Source: Cycas panzhihuaensis (lineage: Eukaryota > Cycadophyta). Taken from it: a DNA stretch of 64,000 nucleotides. The stretch lies in NCBI GenBank assembly GCA_023213395.1, contig CM041465.1:14322001-14386000 (forward strand). Reading direction: 5' to 3'. Each line of letters begins with the position of its first letter. Positions within the stretch are counted from its first letter, which is position 1. This document shows positions 1 to 11,559 of this stretch, piece by piece. The position numbers were made by a program, and so were the translations under genes. A model generated the notes under the pieces. It saw only the letters and a program-made list of their open reading frames with translations. It did no database searches and was not told the DNA's origin.

Positions 1-1196
1 CGACAATGAGTGGTACGGTGACATAGTGCGGTATCTCACACAAGCAATACCGCCCGACGCTAGTAACAAAGTTAAATCTAGATCCGGACTCGCTCGGAAT
101 ACCTCCTCGTGGACGAGGTATTGTACAAGAGGTCCTTCGATGGGATCCTTCTCATTGCGTCACCGTGCTTCTTGGCGAATGCCACCACCAGATTTGTGGG
201 GGTCACTTGGGGCCGTCTATGGCTCGAGGATCCTCCGTATGGGCTACTTTTGGCCATCTCTTTAAAGACGCCCACGCTTTGTCTGAAATGTCGGCGATGT
301 CAAGAGCATGCCAACATTTCCCATGTGCCTTCGAGACTTTGCACCCTATTGTTTCGCCATGGCCTTCGCTCGATGGGGATTAGACCTCATCTGGCTATTT
401 CCCCGCCTTCGTCGTCAGTAAAGACAAGTTCATCTTGACTGCCACGGAGTATTTTACCAAATGGGCGGAGGCCATCCCTTTGATCACTACCCCCAAGAAA
501 CGATTGCCACATTCATCTATCGACATCATTTGCCGCCGGATTCCGGATGTCCCGACACGACAATAGAATCCCCTTTTGTAATAAGGAGGTGGATGAGCTT
601 TGCGAGAAGTTTAAAATCTCCCATAAGACTTCCTCTCCTTACTACCCTCAGGCAAATGGCCAGGTGGAGTCTTTTAACAAGACTCTTATCAACATTCTCA
701 AGAAACCCGTCGGTCAATCCCAAGGGGATTGGCACCTTCACCGCCTCCGCCTTATGGGCTTATCGCATTCCGTCCGCTCCGCCACGAATGACCCCTGCTC
801 TCCCCGGTCTACGGATCGAGGCGGTACTCCCATTGGAGGGGGAGATTCCTTCCTTGCGAGTCTCCCTACGAGGTTTCAACGATGATGAGTCGAACCGCCA
901 GGCACGCCTGCTGGACCTCGAAGCTTTGGATGAGATGCTTAGCCGCCATCGTGCTAACCTAGCATCCAAAGCCCGTTCACAAAGGGCCCACGATAAACAC
1001 TGCGTTCCGCCCTTTGTTTCCGGGGACTATGTCCTCAAGCTCGAATATCTCCATGACCGTTTGACCAAATTCCAACCCTGGTCGGTCCTTTGTCATTATC
1101 GAATCTCTCGATAATGGTGCCTATAGGATAGCCACCACGGAGGGGCTCGAATTTGAGAAAGCCGTTAATGGATGTTCCTTAAGAAGTTTCACGCTT
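1..1196 (+). pseudogene. Gypsy integrase, frameshifted (G1)
   Basis: Integrase joins retrotransposon cDNA into host DNA. The zinc-binding part is seen around 160-340 (ECHHQICGGH, then KCRRCQEHANI). The core follows, with EYFTKWAEA near 447-473, YYPQANGQVESFNKT near 640-680 and LWAYR near 755. The C-terminal part carries GDYVLKLEYLHDRLTKFQP near 1024-1080. Together these identify a Tat/Athila-type integrase. The signal jumps between all three forward frames at least eight times, yet there are few in-frame stops, so the damage is mostly small indels. It cannot make a full protein as read. Similar integrases lie at 41076-42300 (+) and 20430-21600 (-). Confidence 0.85.
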
Positions 1197-1960
1197 GACC
1201 CTTGGCGATCCCTCGCCCGCCTCCGAACGAGCGTAAACTACCATCTTAGGTTGTCCCCATTCTTCCCAGCGTGTAGAATGGCTATTTAAGATGGACCCCG
1301 CTTGTCTCTCTCGGGTTCCGTCGCGGAACCCGCTCCGTATCCTCTGGGAACCTTGGTCCTCTCGCTTGGGCATCTCCCAACCGGAGGACGCTTGGGGCAT
1401 TGTTGCCCCTCTTTCTGTCTGGCTTCCTTCGTGATATCCCGTTATGCTCTCCTGCAGACATGTATGCCGCCCTGCTTCCTAACCTCACACCTCCATGTCG
1501 TCCCGCTCACGGCGTGTGTGTGTGACCCTGTTAGGTGTGTGGTTATGCATGGAAGGAAACGTGTACATCATACAATAAAATGTTCATAACATGAATCACC
1601 TACTACACAACATAACACTCACAACACACGATATATATACATATCATCCACACATCATGCACAGCATCTCATATCCGAATGGGGTTCCAATCACCCCATG
1701 CATATATACATATCAAAATCATGTCATCATACATCCTGGGAAGCCGGTGTCCTTGCAGGGGGGGTACAATCATATGGTCCTATATATGACCCCCTGGAGG
1801 CCCGTGCTTTCCTCTGCCAAACTATCCATCCATGTCCTACTGCTGTGGCCCCGCTCCTGGGGTGCCTCATTGCTAGGTCCTCCTACCCTTGACGACCACC
1901 TGTCTGCTTTTCTACGTGTTGGGTTCATCACTGCTCATCCGGTTGGATTTTGTGTCAGCT
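1197..1960 (+). other. Integrase-to-RNase H link of G1, non-coding
   Basis: No recognisable domain lies here. It begins with a copy of the family's tail motif (gaacgagcgtaaactacca, 1226-1244). It holds AC/TA-rich sequence near 1560-1720 (ACACAACATAACACTCAC and similar). Open frames across it show no family signature and are taken as chance. Confidence 0.5.
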
Positions 1961-2372
1961 ATGTCCGTTTACATCTTTACCGACGGCGAAGTCACAGAAC
2001 CTCGACCTTCAACAAGCGTGGATTCTCCGCACCCTTCCGACATGATCTCCTCCGCCTGGGATTTTCCTCCTGAGGCTACCAACAATGAAGCCGAGTATAC
2101 AGCTGTCATCGAAGCCCTTACCGATGCCCTTCGTTTCCATCGCGGACCCATTGTTTTGCTCTGCGACTCTCAAGTTGTGGTGTCTCATCTCACCAGTGTC
2201 TACCGTGCGATGCCCTCACTTGAGGACTCTTGCTTCTGCCGCCAGATCCCTTCTGGCCCGTTTCTCTTCTGTTGATATCCAGCATATCCCTCGGGCTCTC
2301 AACGCTGAGGCGGATAGCCTTGTTCGCCTCATCCTTGAGCGCCGCCTGTCTCGCCCTGCTGACCGTCCCTGA
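1961..2372 (+). pseudogene. Extra (archaeal-type-like) RNase H downstream of integrase (G1)
   Basis: RNase H degrades the RNA strand of RNA:DNA hybrids. The acidic active-site pattern is visible: IFTDGE near 1973-1990, NNEAEYTAVIEAL near 2080-2118, LLCDSQVVV near 2155-2182, and a final HIPRALNAEADSLV near 2281-2322. One frameshift lies between the third and fourth motif, around 2210. The NNEAEY and HIPRxxNxxAD signatures resemble the second RNase H known from plant Tat elements, not the RNase H that follows RT. It sits 3' of integrase and about 390 bp before the LTR. This is the only copy of the four that keeps the first catalytic Asp (FTDG). It may be a separate ORF or the end of pol; the start at 1961 is only the first Met. 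Confidence 0.8.
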
Positions 2373-2757
2373 GTCTTGCTTGGCCTTCCCGTCGCCCAAG
2401 CCTCAGGCCGTTGGTCGCCTCCGGCGATCCGCCGCACCTCCGAAATCGGGTTGCTAACGAGGTAAAACTATGGTACCCACCATTTGTTCCCCATGTGGTC
2501 CTGCATGCTCCTTTGCATTCATTATGGTGGGGGCCCTCCGCCTCTTTCTCCCAGTCGGTTTCCAGGTGGCTCATAAGCAGCCCCTATATTGTCTCCACCG
2601 CTTTCGTATCCACGCTTCGCCACGACACTCAAGACCCTTGCCTACCGATCGATCTTGATTGATATATCTATATACACATGTGCTCTCGACAGTTGTGTTG
2701 CCGGATTCGCCATCGTGATCGCCTCCGAGCCGGCGGCGAGGCTCGCCTTCGAGGCGG
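2373..2757 (+). other. G1 3' tail with family motif
   Basis: Non-coding tail between the extra RNase H and the LTR. The family motif appears at 2454-2473 (ctaacgaggtaaaactatgg). The end, gaggctcgcc...gaggcgg, aligns by eye with the G2 tail end gaggctttgc...agggggcag, so the polypurine tract of G1 probably lies at about 2749-2757 although it contains a C. Confidence 0.55.
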
Positions 2758-5395
2758 TGTTTCCGGCCCGGAATGGATACTAATCACCGACTCGTAAGTG
2801 CGGTATGTCTCTAGCATTATTATCACTTTTATTTACCGATTGTCCGCCACATATTTGCATGCGTATGACTTTGTGGGCGGCACGGTCGTCGTCCACACCT
2901 ATGTTTAGCCTATGATTTACTATAGCGGGGCACACTCTAGTGAGTGTGGCACCAGTGACCAGACATTTCCCGTGATCCGCCTCCTCTCTCCTGGATCCAC
3001 CGGGTTTGCGCCACCTCCACCGTGTGATGTCTCATCGTCGCTTGGTTAGCTTGCCACCTCATTTGGGGCCTATTTCGCTCCGTGGGCCCGTTTCTTGGCT
3101 TGTTTGCTCCCGTGGGTGTTTTAGTTGTCCTTTAGCCTTTTTACTAGTTTGCCCCGGCTGGACGGTTGGTGGGCCCCATTTGTGTCTCTGTGTGCATCAT
3201 CAGTAATCTTCATCTGCCGTAATCTTCAGCAGATCGCACGAATTTTGTGATCACTGAAGATCCGCAGCTAAAGTTTCCATGACATCTCTGTTTATTTTTT
3301 AAAATCCGCCGTGGCAATTTCGCATTTATTGCGCCCACGTGGTTCGCGCCTTTCTCCTCCCTCGGTGCCCTATTCGCGTACTTTAGGGTTTTGCTTTAGT
3401 ACTTAAACATCTTTTGGCTCGTTTTCAAGGATCTTTTACTCACTTTTGGATTTACTCTCAAGAGGAACACTCTCTGCTCCGCTTCTCTTCTCATTGCAAC
3501 TGGACCTGCACTCTTCATACAGCGCCCAGCTCTCCTTTGGCTTGGCTGAGACATTCTCTCAGCCCCTCAAACGCCTTGGAGAGGGCTCCTTTGAAGCGGG
3601 TTCAACTGCTTTCTACCCAGCGTCCACGAGTTCCCCTGCTTGCGTGTGTTTCCTGCTCCACCTCCATAGCGGGGCCCCTAGCTGCTCTATTCCAGATCTG
3701 CTTTGTTCCGGCCCTTCTTCATCTTTTGGGGGCAAATCCTTGCCTCCCTTTCCAGGTACTCTTCACTTTGTATTTGTTTTTGGTGATATTTACACTTCAG
3801 CTTATTTGTTCTCATTTGTTGCTTGAGAGGTGGTTTTCTTCCCTCTTGGGACATGTACCACTCTCCCTCCGCTTCTTACTGCGTTTGTCCAAGGCGGCCA
3901 AGGCGTTGAGGGGTTGCATAGGCTTTGGACAGGAGCTGGGTGGATTCCGCACCACCTTCCACGCTCCCTAGGCGGCTCTTAACCCCCCAAAACCTCCCTC
4001 TCGCCTCGTGCTCCTCTTGGCTTGTAAATAAGGGTTTGAAGGCTCCCTTTGGTCGCCCAAACCAGCGCTGTCACAAGTTGCAGCGCTGATTTAGGACCCT
4101 TTGTTCAGGTTTGGGTGCCATCCATAGGCCCCAACCGCGGGTTCTTACTCCACCTTTGCTCCTGCTACCCTGCTTTGCTCCCCGTAGCATCCGGTTCCCG
4201 TGGGTGCCTTTGGGTCTTTCTTGCCCCTTCTTGCACTGCTTTCCACTTGAGTCTTGACTTTCTCCTCACGCCCCGTGGCTCTTGGGAGAGGTTTGGGCAC
4301 CATTCATGGAGGTAGGCCACTCGAGGCTTACCTTGTTGTTTCCTTTCATTTGGATCGTTCTTCTTTGGTATTTTCCTTATTGGACTAACACTGATGCATG
4401 TACATTTAGACTCTCGTTTATGTTGCTAGACATATATTGCTAGATCTTTGTGTTGCATATAGGTGTTCTCCCCAAGCAAGAGGGAGACCTTTGTTGCTTA
4501 CATGTACTCGGACGCGTGGAGAACGTTGCTGCTACCCCCTTCCACCCAGAAGCGTCCCTTGCATGTGTCATATTTTATGCTATCTCATTTGCTAGTTAGC
4601 GTTTCTTTCCTTCCTTCTAGATCGTATTTACTTTTCCCGGGAAGGTAAGGAAGCCCTTTCGCTCGTCGCTACATTTCACATCCCAGACTGCAGCTGAGTG
4701 GTTGGGTGCTCCTCCCAAGGCTACGCCATCTCTTACGCTGCCCGGTGCACGCTCCGTTCCCTTTCGCTACCCCTGGTCTTTTTTCCTTCTTTTATTCTTT
4801 TCCTAGTAATTAGAACATCGAAAGATTAAAAGGGAAAATTGCTTTTTGTATTGGTTTGCGATTTGTTTGCCTTGTTGCATGTACTTTTGTTATTCGTAGG
4901 AAAGGTTGTAGGAGTCTTCTTCTCTCTTACCCTTCCTCCTCTTCCTTAACTGCCATGAGCGCCTGCTTCCCGCTCGTATACCCGGTTAGATTGCATAGGA
5001 TTGTTCTTGGCCTATCCTTATTAGGTTCTTTCTCTCTCCCTTCTGGCCACCCAAGGGTGGGAGGGGCCTACTCCCAGGTCAACCCGGGTTCGTCCTACGT
5101 ATCTTCGCCCTTCGCTCGAGGCGATGAAGGGTCACCCAGTAGTAGCCATACTCCATTGCAGATCCCGAACTCGCCTCCCACAAGACGGCGCCTCGTGGTA
5201 GTTGCTTGCCTTGTAGGTTCCACTTCCTACCGTTTCGTCACCATCTCTTCCCCGCGCCTATCAGTCAGGCGGTTATCCCGTAGCAGCGCGTCCAGTATGA
5301 TCCACTCACTCGATCAGGTCTGATGGATGCCATCTCATCGCTACAATCCCAATGGCTATCCTCTCACTCTGATCTAATAGTCGTATCTTTCAATG
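2758..5395 (+). repeat. G1 3' LTR
   Basis: The LTR starts with tgtttccggc right after the purine-rich tail, matching the TGTTTC start of the G2, G3 and G4 LTRs. An AGGGTTTT stretch at 3385 and ACTTAAACATC near 3400 would suit a promoter/start region, but this is unproven. Sequence near 4290-4320 and 4640-4660 aligns with 16390-16420 and 16520-16540 in G2, and 5155-5200 with 17555-17600. The LTR is therefore about 2.6 kb. Open frames inside it, such as 3414-3971 and 4856-5323, show no domain and have no similar frame in the other LTRs. The right boundary is approximate. Confidence 0.6.
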
Positions 5396-6040
5396 TGTAC
5401 TCTTGAGAGGTGGCATAGCCTCACTACTCAAAGGGGAGGGCTCCAGATCTCTCATGGGGCCCATGAAAATGAATTCAATTTTTACCCATTCAACCTTTTT
5501 TATTTGCAAATCCTCCCAAGGTGCCATCTCCGTTCTCCTTAGTGTGATAGCCCTCAAAACCATTTCTTTGTCCTTAACTCCTTTGTCTTCAGGGTTTGAC
5601 CCCTTTCTTACTCTTGTAGCCTCCTTTTCACCCCTTTTTGGTGCATTTATGATGAGCCCCTCCAGCTTCCTAGAGGCCCCTTCCGTCTTGTTTTTCATGC
5701 CACTCTGAAATGTGCCCATGTTTATACTCCTTTAGCTCATTTTAGTGTCCTAGAGCCATTTTTTTCCATCTATTTAAGCCTTTGAGGATCCCAGGGAAAG
5801 CTCCTCCTCCTTTTCAGGCTTCCATAGGCCCTTTCATGACCCTTAAGGGCCCTAAAAGAGCATATTTACTAATCTTTCCTTGCTCTTCCGTGCAAGCCTT
5901 CCTTAAGCCTAGTAGCCTATCTCTAGGGCTCTCCTATCCTCTTGCGACTACTATTTATAGTCATTATAAGTCATCATAACCCCATTGCTACCCTTACTAT
6001 ATCTTGATAATGTCATCACTGTCTCTTTTGTGATTTACTT
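5396..6040 (+). other. Uncharacterised stretch upstream of the G2 RNase H
   Basis: No domain is recognised. Both strands have an open frame of about 100 codons here (5403-5708 + and 5390-5719 -). They overlap almost exactly, which is typical of a stop-poor stretch and not of two genes. By position it should correspond to the integrase-to-RNase H link of the gypsy family, but I cannot align it convincingly with 1197-1960 or 42300-43385. Confidence 0.4.
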
Positions 6041-6048
6041 TTCTTGCC

Positions 6049-6440
6049 ATGGTTCTACTCATCTTTACTAATGGAGGTAGTCATGGCAATCTCATACATT
6101 TTACAACCACATGGATCCTCCATGATCCCTCTAGAAATGATTACATACATTCCATAATATTTTTACCTAAGGCTATAAATAATGAGACTAAATACACAGC
6201 CATTATCGAAGCCCTTATTGATGTACTTCACTTTCACCATGGCCCTATCATCCTCTATTGTTACTCCCTAATCATCATGTTACAACTAACCCAGGTTCAC
6301 CAAGTGTGTTGCCCATAATTGAGAGCCCTTGCTTTGAACACCAAGTCTGTATTATCTCTATTCTCCTCTATGGATGTTAAACATATTCCCTAAGATTTGA
6401 ATATTGAGGCAAATAGCCTTATTCATCACATCCACGAGTG
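6049..6440 (+). pseudogene. Extra RNase H, decayed (G2)
   Basis: Homologous to the G1 copy: IFTNGGS near 6061-6081, INNETKYTAIIEAL near 6175-6216, IILYCYSL near 6247-6270, then HIP and LNIEANSL near 6379-6420. Three acidic active-site positions are changed: the first Asp is Asn, the third motif has Tyr for Asp (YCYS for LCDS), and the last Asp is Asn (ANSL for ADSL). A stop follows near 6316 and another lies inside the HIP motif. It is certainly inactive. It lies 3' of any integrase, as in the other copies. Confidence 0.75.
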
Positions 6441-6964
6441 ATGTCTCCCTCTCTTGGACGATCCTCCCTAAGTAGCCTAACAGGTTGCTTGGTTACTCAG
6501 ACTCTAAGATCATCCTCCCTTTTCATTGTGATACCCTCACACATATGAAAGCAGGCTACTAACAAGGTTAAACTATGGTGACCACTAGGTTTGATTCTTT
6601 ATCCTATCTTTGTACCATCTGTGGCACGATGCTCTTACACATTGGCCCTCTATATGAAAAGATCTTTTGCTTGTGTATGCTGACTGATTATGCTCATAAC
6701 CTTTAGAACACTCATATTGTACAAGCGAAATGGGGGTAACCCCCCCATCCCCTCATTCTTTTATACCAGAATCTTAGGTGATGTATGGGTAGCCCCCATT
6801 CCGCTCCATCTCTTTCCTTGTCCATACAATTTGCTACAACACTCGCCACTCCCCTTAGATGATGATAGCATTGCATTAGTAGATGATACTAATCCTTTTG
6901 TATTGATAGCATTCACCATTTCTAGATGCTCCTAAGCAATGAGGCTTTGCTGCCAAGGGGGCAG
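6441..6964 (+). other. G2 3' tail and polypurine tract
   Basis: Tail with the family motif at 6559-6578 (ctaacaaggttaaactatgg), aligning with the G1 tail from 2454. It ends in tgccaagggggcag (6951-6964). The CCAAGGGGG run is the polypurine tract that primes plus-strand synthesis next to the LTR. Confidence 0.65.
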
Positions 6965-8090
6965 TGTTTCTTGGCTACTAGGAATTGAATCTCTACCTCT
7001 TCTTCTCATTCATTTCATGACTTAGTGAGATACTTTATGGTTATATTTTGTGTGGTATTATTATGTATGTAATTGTGATGCCCGGTTTACCTACCTACTT
7101 TGTGCCTGTGACTATGATCCAGCCTATGACGACTTAGGACCATGGTCCTATGGCACCACACGCCCTTTATGATACCTTCCTAGCACTCTTGGGTACTTGT
7201 GGGCCCCTGTAGCCTACATTTTACTCATGTTTAGCACCATACATAATTCCTAATGTATTATTTTGGTTTGATCATCCCTTTGTATGCCTTGACATCCCTC
7301 ATTAGGGCCTCTTTTGCATATTTTTTCATGCTTAGGAGGCCCCACCGCTGCCTAGAAGGTCCTCTAAAGCCCTTGCCAATCTAGCATATCTTGCTTTTGC
7401 AACCTTGGGACTCTTCTTTTAGGGGTCTTTTAGGCTTCTTTTTTATTTTTGGCTATACTTAGTTTGTACTGTGACAATATTTGCAGTACCACACTAAACT
7501 TTGTGGTACCATAAAGTTTATCATAGGGTGACAATCTATTGACTTTCGTAGCTTGGCAATTACTAGTTTCACATTTATTACAAAACTGACATACGAAAGA
7601 CCACTCTTTCTTACCCAGAGCCAACCCTAATTGTTCAAGAACCCTAATTGGGACATAAATACCCAAATCTGAGCTCATTGTACCTCTCTTGGCTCTTAAA
7701 TGAAAGGAAAAAATGCCTCTCATCTAGATTTTTGATCCTCCTCATTCTCTTCTTCTGAAAGGGTAAAAACCCTAAAATGCAGCTATGAGTCAGATCTCCT
7801 TCAGTAAATTCTTCCTCCCTTATGCTCATTCCAGCAGTGGTAGTAGGATTCCAATGCTTTGAGTCTCTTCCTCACCTCCAAAGAGGCCTAACTTCACCTA
7901 GCAAGTGGGATTCTGAACTCTCCTTATTTGTTCATGAGGTAACACTTATTTTGCTTCAGTTTTGTGGCTAGAAACAGGTCTATATCTATTATTTTTCTCC
8001 TTTAAAAAGTATGTATATTCAGTAGCTTCATTTTCTATAGGTTTTAGCATATATTTTACTTCTTTTTTGTGGCTAAAGGAAGGCAAACCC
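6965..8090 (+). repeat. G2 3' LTR, first part
   Basis: Begins tgtttcttggctactagg directly after the purine tract. It continues until copia A1 enters after the AACCC target site at 8086-8090 and resumes after 15678. Open frames on the minus strand near 7430-7829 show no domain. Confidence 0.65.
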
Positions 8091-8391
8091 TAAAAGAGGT
8101 TATTGTATTAAGGTCATTTGTGTAAATTAATTATGTGACTTTAGAATATATTATTAGCATTTATCTCTTAGTGAAATATATTTTATGTACATTTCAATGT
8201 AATTTTTGGTTCATGTCATTAGGCAGGAAAATCCTAACCCTAATGCTTACTGTCAATAATAAAATATGAAATCTCAAGGGGAGAGTCATTATTCATTCTC
8301 ACCTTTAAGCTTTTCTCTTATATCTTATTTCACTCTCCATTGCCATTGTGTCTATATGAGTGATTTATTCCCTAGATCCATACTTCCTTCA
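8091..8391 (+). repeat. A1 5' LTR
   Basis: 301 bp, matching 15393-15673 and, inverted, 56101-56411 and 63358-63669. The first dinucleotide is TA instead of the TG kept in the 3' copy. It ends in CTTCCTTCA just before the primer site. Confidence 0.9.
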
Positions 8392-8406
8392 TGTGGTATT
8401 AGAGCT
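8392..8406 (+). promoter_or_regulatory. A1 primer binding site
   Basis: tgtggtattagagct sits directly after the LTR. It matches TGGTATCAGAGC, the site complementary to the 3' end of initiator-Met tRNA used by plant copia elements, with C changed to T. Confidence 0.8.
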
Positions 8407-10379
8407 AGAAGGATATCTATTCACTCCATTCCACTTGCATGGACTCATTTTGCTTGTCCTTCACCTTCAATGTAAAGTATTAAGAGTGCACTCATAATTT
8501 TTAAAATTTTAAGAGCTAACAATTATATTATTTTATATGTTACTACTTTATCTATGTGTGCATAATTTTACAGGTGAAAAATATAGATTTTTGAATCCAT
8601 TTTATTGCCAAAACAGTCCCATAAGTATTAAAGGCCTAAAATTTTATGAAATATTTAACCATCTCAGATTTTAATAAAATTTGGTATGTAGGGTTATCTT
8701 GCTAAGAGGATCATTTTTGTCTTCTAGAGAATCTTTAGATTCAGCCTACAACAGTGTATTTTAGCTAAAATAAAATGTTAAAATTTGTAGATAAGTGACT
8801 TAAGACACTTTTCTCAATGAAATCCTTTAAACATGAGCTGAAAATCTGAAAGTTTTTTTGAGGGATCTAGTAGATTTATATATTAGGAATATTTTAAGAT
8901 AAATCTCATCAAATTTCATCCATCAGTTAGTGAGATCTTTGTAGTTTTCTCATGAATGCTGAATTTGCCTACTCAACCCCATAAAAGATATTATGAGGGC
9001 ATTTTAAGCAGTCTTTTGGCTAATTTTGGAGATGGTGTAGAAGGAAAAATTAATGTATATATCAAAATGTAACTTTTTATATATTGAAGTTTGGATTATG
9101 AGATAGTGGATCTGGCAAGATTATGCTTTTGTGTTTTTTTTAGGCAAAAACTTTTTATGCCTTTTCAAAAATTTGACTTCACCATCTTATCAAAAGCAAC
9201 ATTCTGAACACTTTTTTATTCTTCCATAAGATCAAATTCCATCATTTAGGCCTTTATTTTGTAATTTTTAGAAAATTTTACCCATTTATTATTATTTATA
9301 AATTTTGTGAAAACAACATAAAATAAAGTAAAATAGCATGCATCTAGATTTAGAAAAATTAGTATTTTAGCGGTAAGTTGATCCACTTTTTAACCCTTTA
9401 TAGATTTTGTATTAAAATTTCTAAAAATACTTTTGGAAACATTATACTAAAGCAAGGGAAACCTTGGATCAGAAGCAATATCTGGTTCCCCTACCAAATC
9501 TAATATATTTTTCCTATTTGTACACATAGCATAAAGTAGTACATAAAGTGCCAACAATAATAAAGTAAGCATGAAAGACAAGCAAGCATATTTAATAACC
9601 TTCCATTTTATTTTTTAATTATTTGGAAACAACTTACATTATTCTAAAAATGAATCTCATCTGTGTAATTTATACCACCAGTTCTTGACTTATGCACATA
9701 CTTACCTTAGTTGAAATAGACCGTAGTTGGATGAAGTCCAAGTCTTAAGGGAGGTGTGACTTTTATACTGGGTCCAGTCTTAACTAGAATAGTGGTAGAG
9801 GGATAGGTTAGTCATATCTAAGATCTCTAATCAGGGATAATCCTGATAACCACCCGAGAAAACTAAAAAGCTTAATGCAAGATTAAAATTAACTTGGTCT
9901 AATATCTATCATAGCTGTAGGATACACACATATCATTTGACTCTTCTGAGGAGGTATATAGCTACTCACTGGTGAACTAGATGAGGACTGGGAGTATAGC
10001 TACTAAATAGTGAAATGGGTGAGGATTGGGAGTACTTGGGCTCTGCTGTGACTTGGATTTCATCACCAAGAACAGGTGCAGGTATATTAGGTGAAGGCCC
10101 TAATCGTATACTAAAAGCCTTAGGCATTGAAACCTCACCTATATTTGGACATAAGTTAGAGGTTAGTGACATGAAACATCGCCACTCTTTGCCAGCTCTA
10201 CATTAGGCATTATTATTATATCATTACTTATACTTATTTTTCATAGTTGTTAAAAAATACTTAATCATTACTTGCTTCTCATCATAGCATTTATTTCTAT
10301 ATCCCTGCTGCATGAGGTGTACTAGTCACATGTTAGTGGCACATACTTCTATTATATCTTCTACTTCTTTATCATCACC
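8407..10379 (+). other. A1 long untranslated leader
   Basis: About 2 kb of AT-rich sequence without a credible ORF lies between the primer site and gag. It is conserved with 61411-63343 of A2, so it is part of the element. A 38-bp unit is tandemly doubled at 9957-9994 and 9995-10032 (tatagctact...gggag). A2 seems to hold one copy. Confidence 0.7.
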
Positions 10380-11400
10380 ATGTCATCTCAATTCAAGCAG
10401 AATGCCAACTGCATATTAAAAGGTAAAAAAAATTGGGATTTATAGTACACTAGAGTTAAAAATACTGCAAAGTATGAAGGCCTTTGGAGAGCCTACTTTT
10501 AGCCTACACCCATCATACCTGTAATAGATACAACACCTACATCTGGTGGATCTATCCCAATAGCTCCTATAAATATCATAACCAAACTATAATGGGAGAT
10601 AGATGATGAAAAGATTCATACAAGAATTTTGTTGGTTACTAATCACTCCTTGTATAACTTGATGAAGAGCAATATGATACAACCTAGAAGGTCCTTGAAG
10701 TTCTCAAGAAGAACATTGATAGCAAATTAGATTTAGAATTTATTCATTTTGTTCTGAAAATGAATAAATTAAAAATGTAGAAGGGATAAGCTCATGAGAG
10801 AATAAATCTCCTTCAACCAATAAAATAGGTAATTGATAAAGATTTTAAGACCCAATGTATCACATGGGCATTCTTGATCTAATCATGTCTACATGTCCCT
10901 GATTATAAAAACTTGCTTAGAAGTCTTCAATCTAGTGGAGTATTAAAGATGCTCAACTTTGAAGCACTTATTGAGAAGTTTATAGAATTTAACAAAATCT
11001 TTGATACCAAGTTTGTAGCCTCTAACTCTCTTCTAGATGCAGCCTTTGAGGTGGAATAAGAATCTTTCTATATAAAAAATCAAGGTCCCTCTCATGGCAG
11101 AGGAAACAACTAAGCAAGAGGAAGAGGAAGAAATATGGGAAATCATCTACAAGGTCAACCAAACCTTCAATCACAACCTTGATAGTCTCAAGGGCAAGAG
11201 CCACCTCAATAAAGAGCAAGATAGTTAGGCAAAACTAGTACCCCTTCAGGATTGGCAATTAAACTATTATATGTGATTGTTGTAACTATAAAGGACACTT
11301 TGTAAAAGACTGAAGAACTACCACTTATAAGTTGGCCAAGTTCCAACCAAAACATGGAGCTCACAATGTTGAAAAACTTGTGAAGAATCCTTTAGTTGTA
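10380..11400 (+). pseudogene. Copia gag (A1), broken
   Basis: Gag forms the particle that packages element RNA. The start at 10380 (MSSQFKQNANCILKGK) is chosen because A2 has the matching start at 61410. A CCHC zinc knuckle follows near 11265-11310 (CDCCNYKGHFVKD), whose last Cys is lost to a stop. YKLAKFQPKHGAHNV lies near 11330-11370. Several in-frame stops (for example after GKKNWDL) end it early. It is best compared with the A2 copy. Confidence 0.75.
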
Positions 11401-11559
11401 TAAGTTTTATATGAGCATACTTTCAAAGAATTGAGGGATCTTCAGTATCAAATATCATTAACAACCACATAGATACTTTAAAGCTTGATGTGGATATATC
11501 ACTTGTGAATTCACTTCACCAATGTTAAGCCTTATTAGAATTGTAAATAGTGTGGATTC

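Larger units (their letters stand above)
1..5395 (+). mobile_element. Gypsy element G1, 3' part (Tat-like Ty3/gypsy)
   Basis: This is the 3' portion of a Ty3/gypsy retrotransposon whose left part lies outside the window. In order it holds a broken integrase (1-1196), a non-coding link, an extra RNase H (1961-2372), a short tail and a 3' LTR from 2758. Integrase followed by a separate RNase H resembles the dual-RNase H Tat group of plant gypsy elements; the family name is inference. G1 is visibly richer in G and C than the other gypsy copies and keeps many CpG sites. Its right end is approximate, set where similarity to the G2 LTR fades. Confidence 0.8.

Noticed and set aside
447-473. EYFTKW in the gypsy integrase as a lost catalytic Asp
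   Set aside because: The first catalytic Asp lies earlier (GLDLIG-type motif, seen as FDLIG in G4 near 41480); the Glu before YFTKW is not a catalytic position.
1591-2073. 160-codon open frame across the G1 link
   Set aside because: It overlaps the real RNase H in another frame and has no motif.
3414-3971. 185-codon open frame in the G1 LTR
   Set aside because: It lies inside the LTR, has a pyrimidine-biased Ser/Leu-rich composition, and no domain. The matching part of the G2 LTR has no such frame.
4856-5323. 155-codon open frame near the G1 LTR end
   Set aside because: Same reasons; stop-poor GC-rich sequence gives long chance frames.
5390-5719. Two opposite overlapping frames of about 100 codons as genes
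   Set aside because: Overlap on both strands with no motif suggests chance lack of stops.
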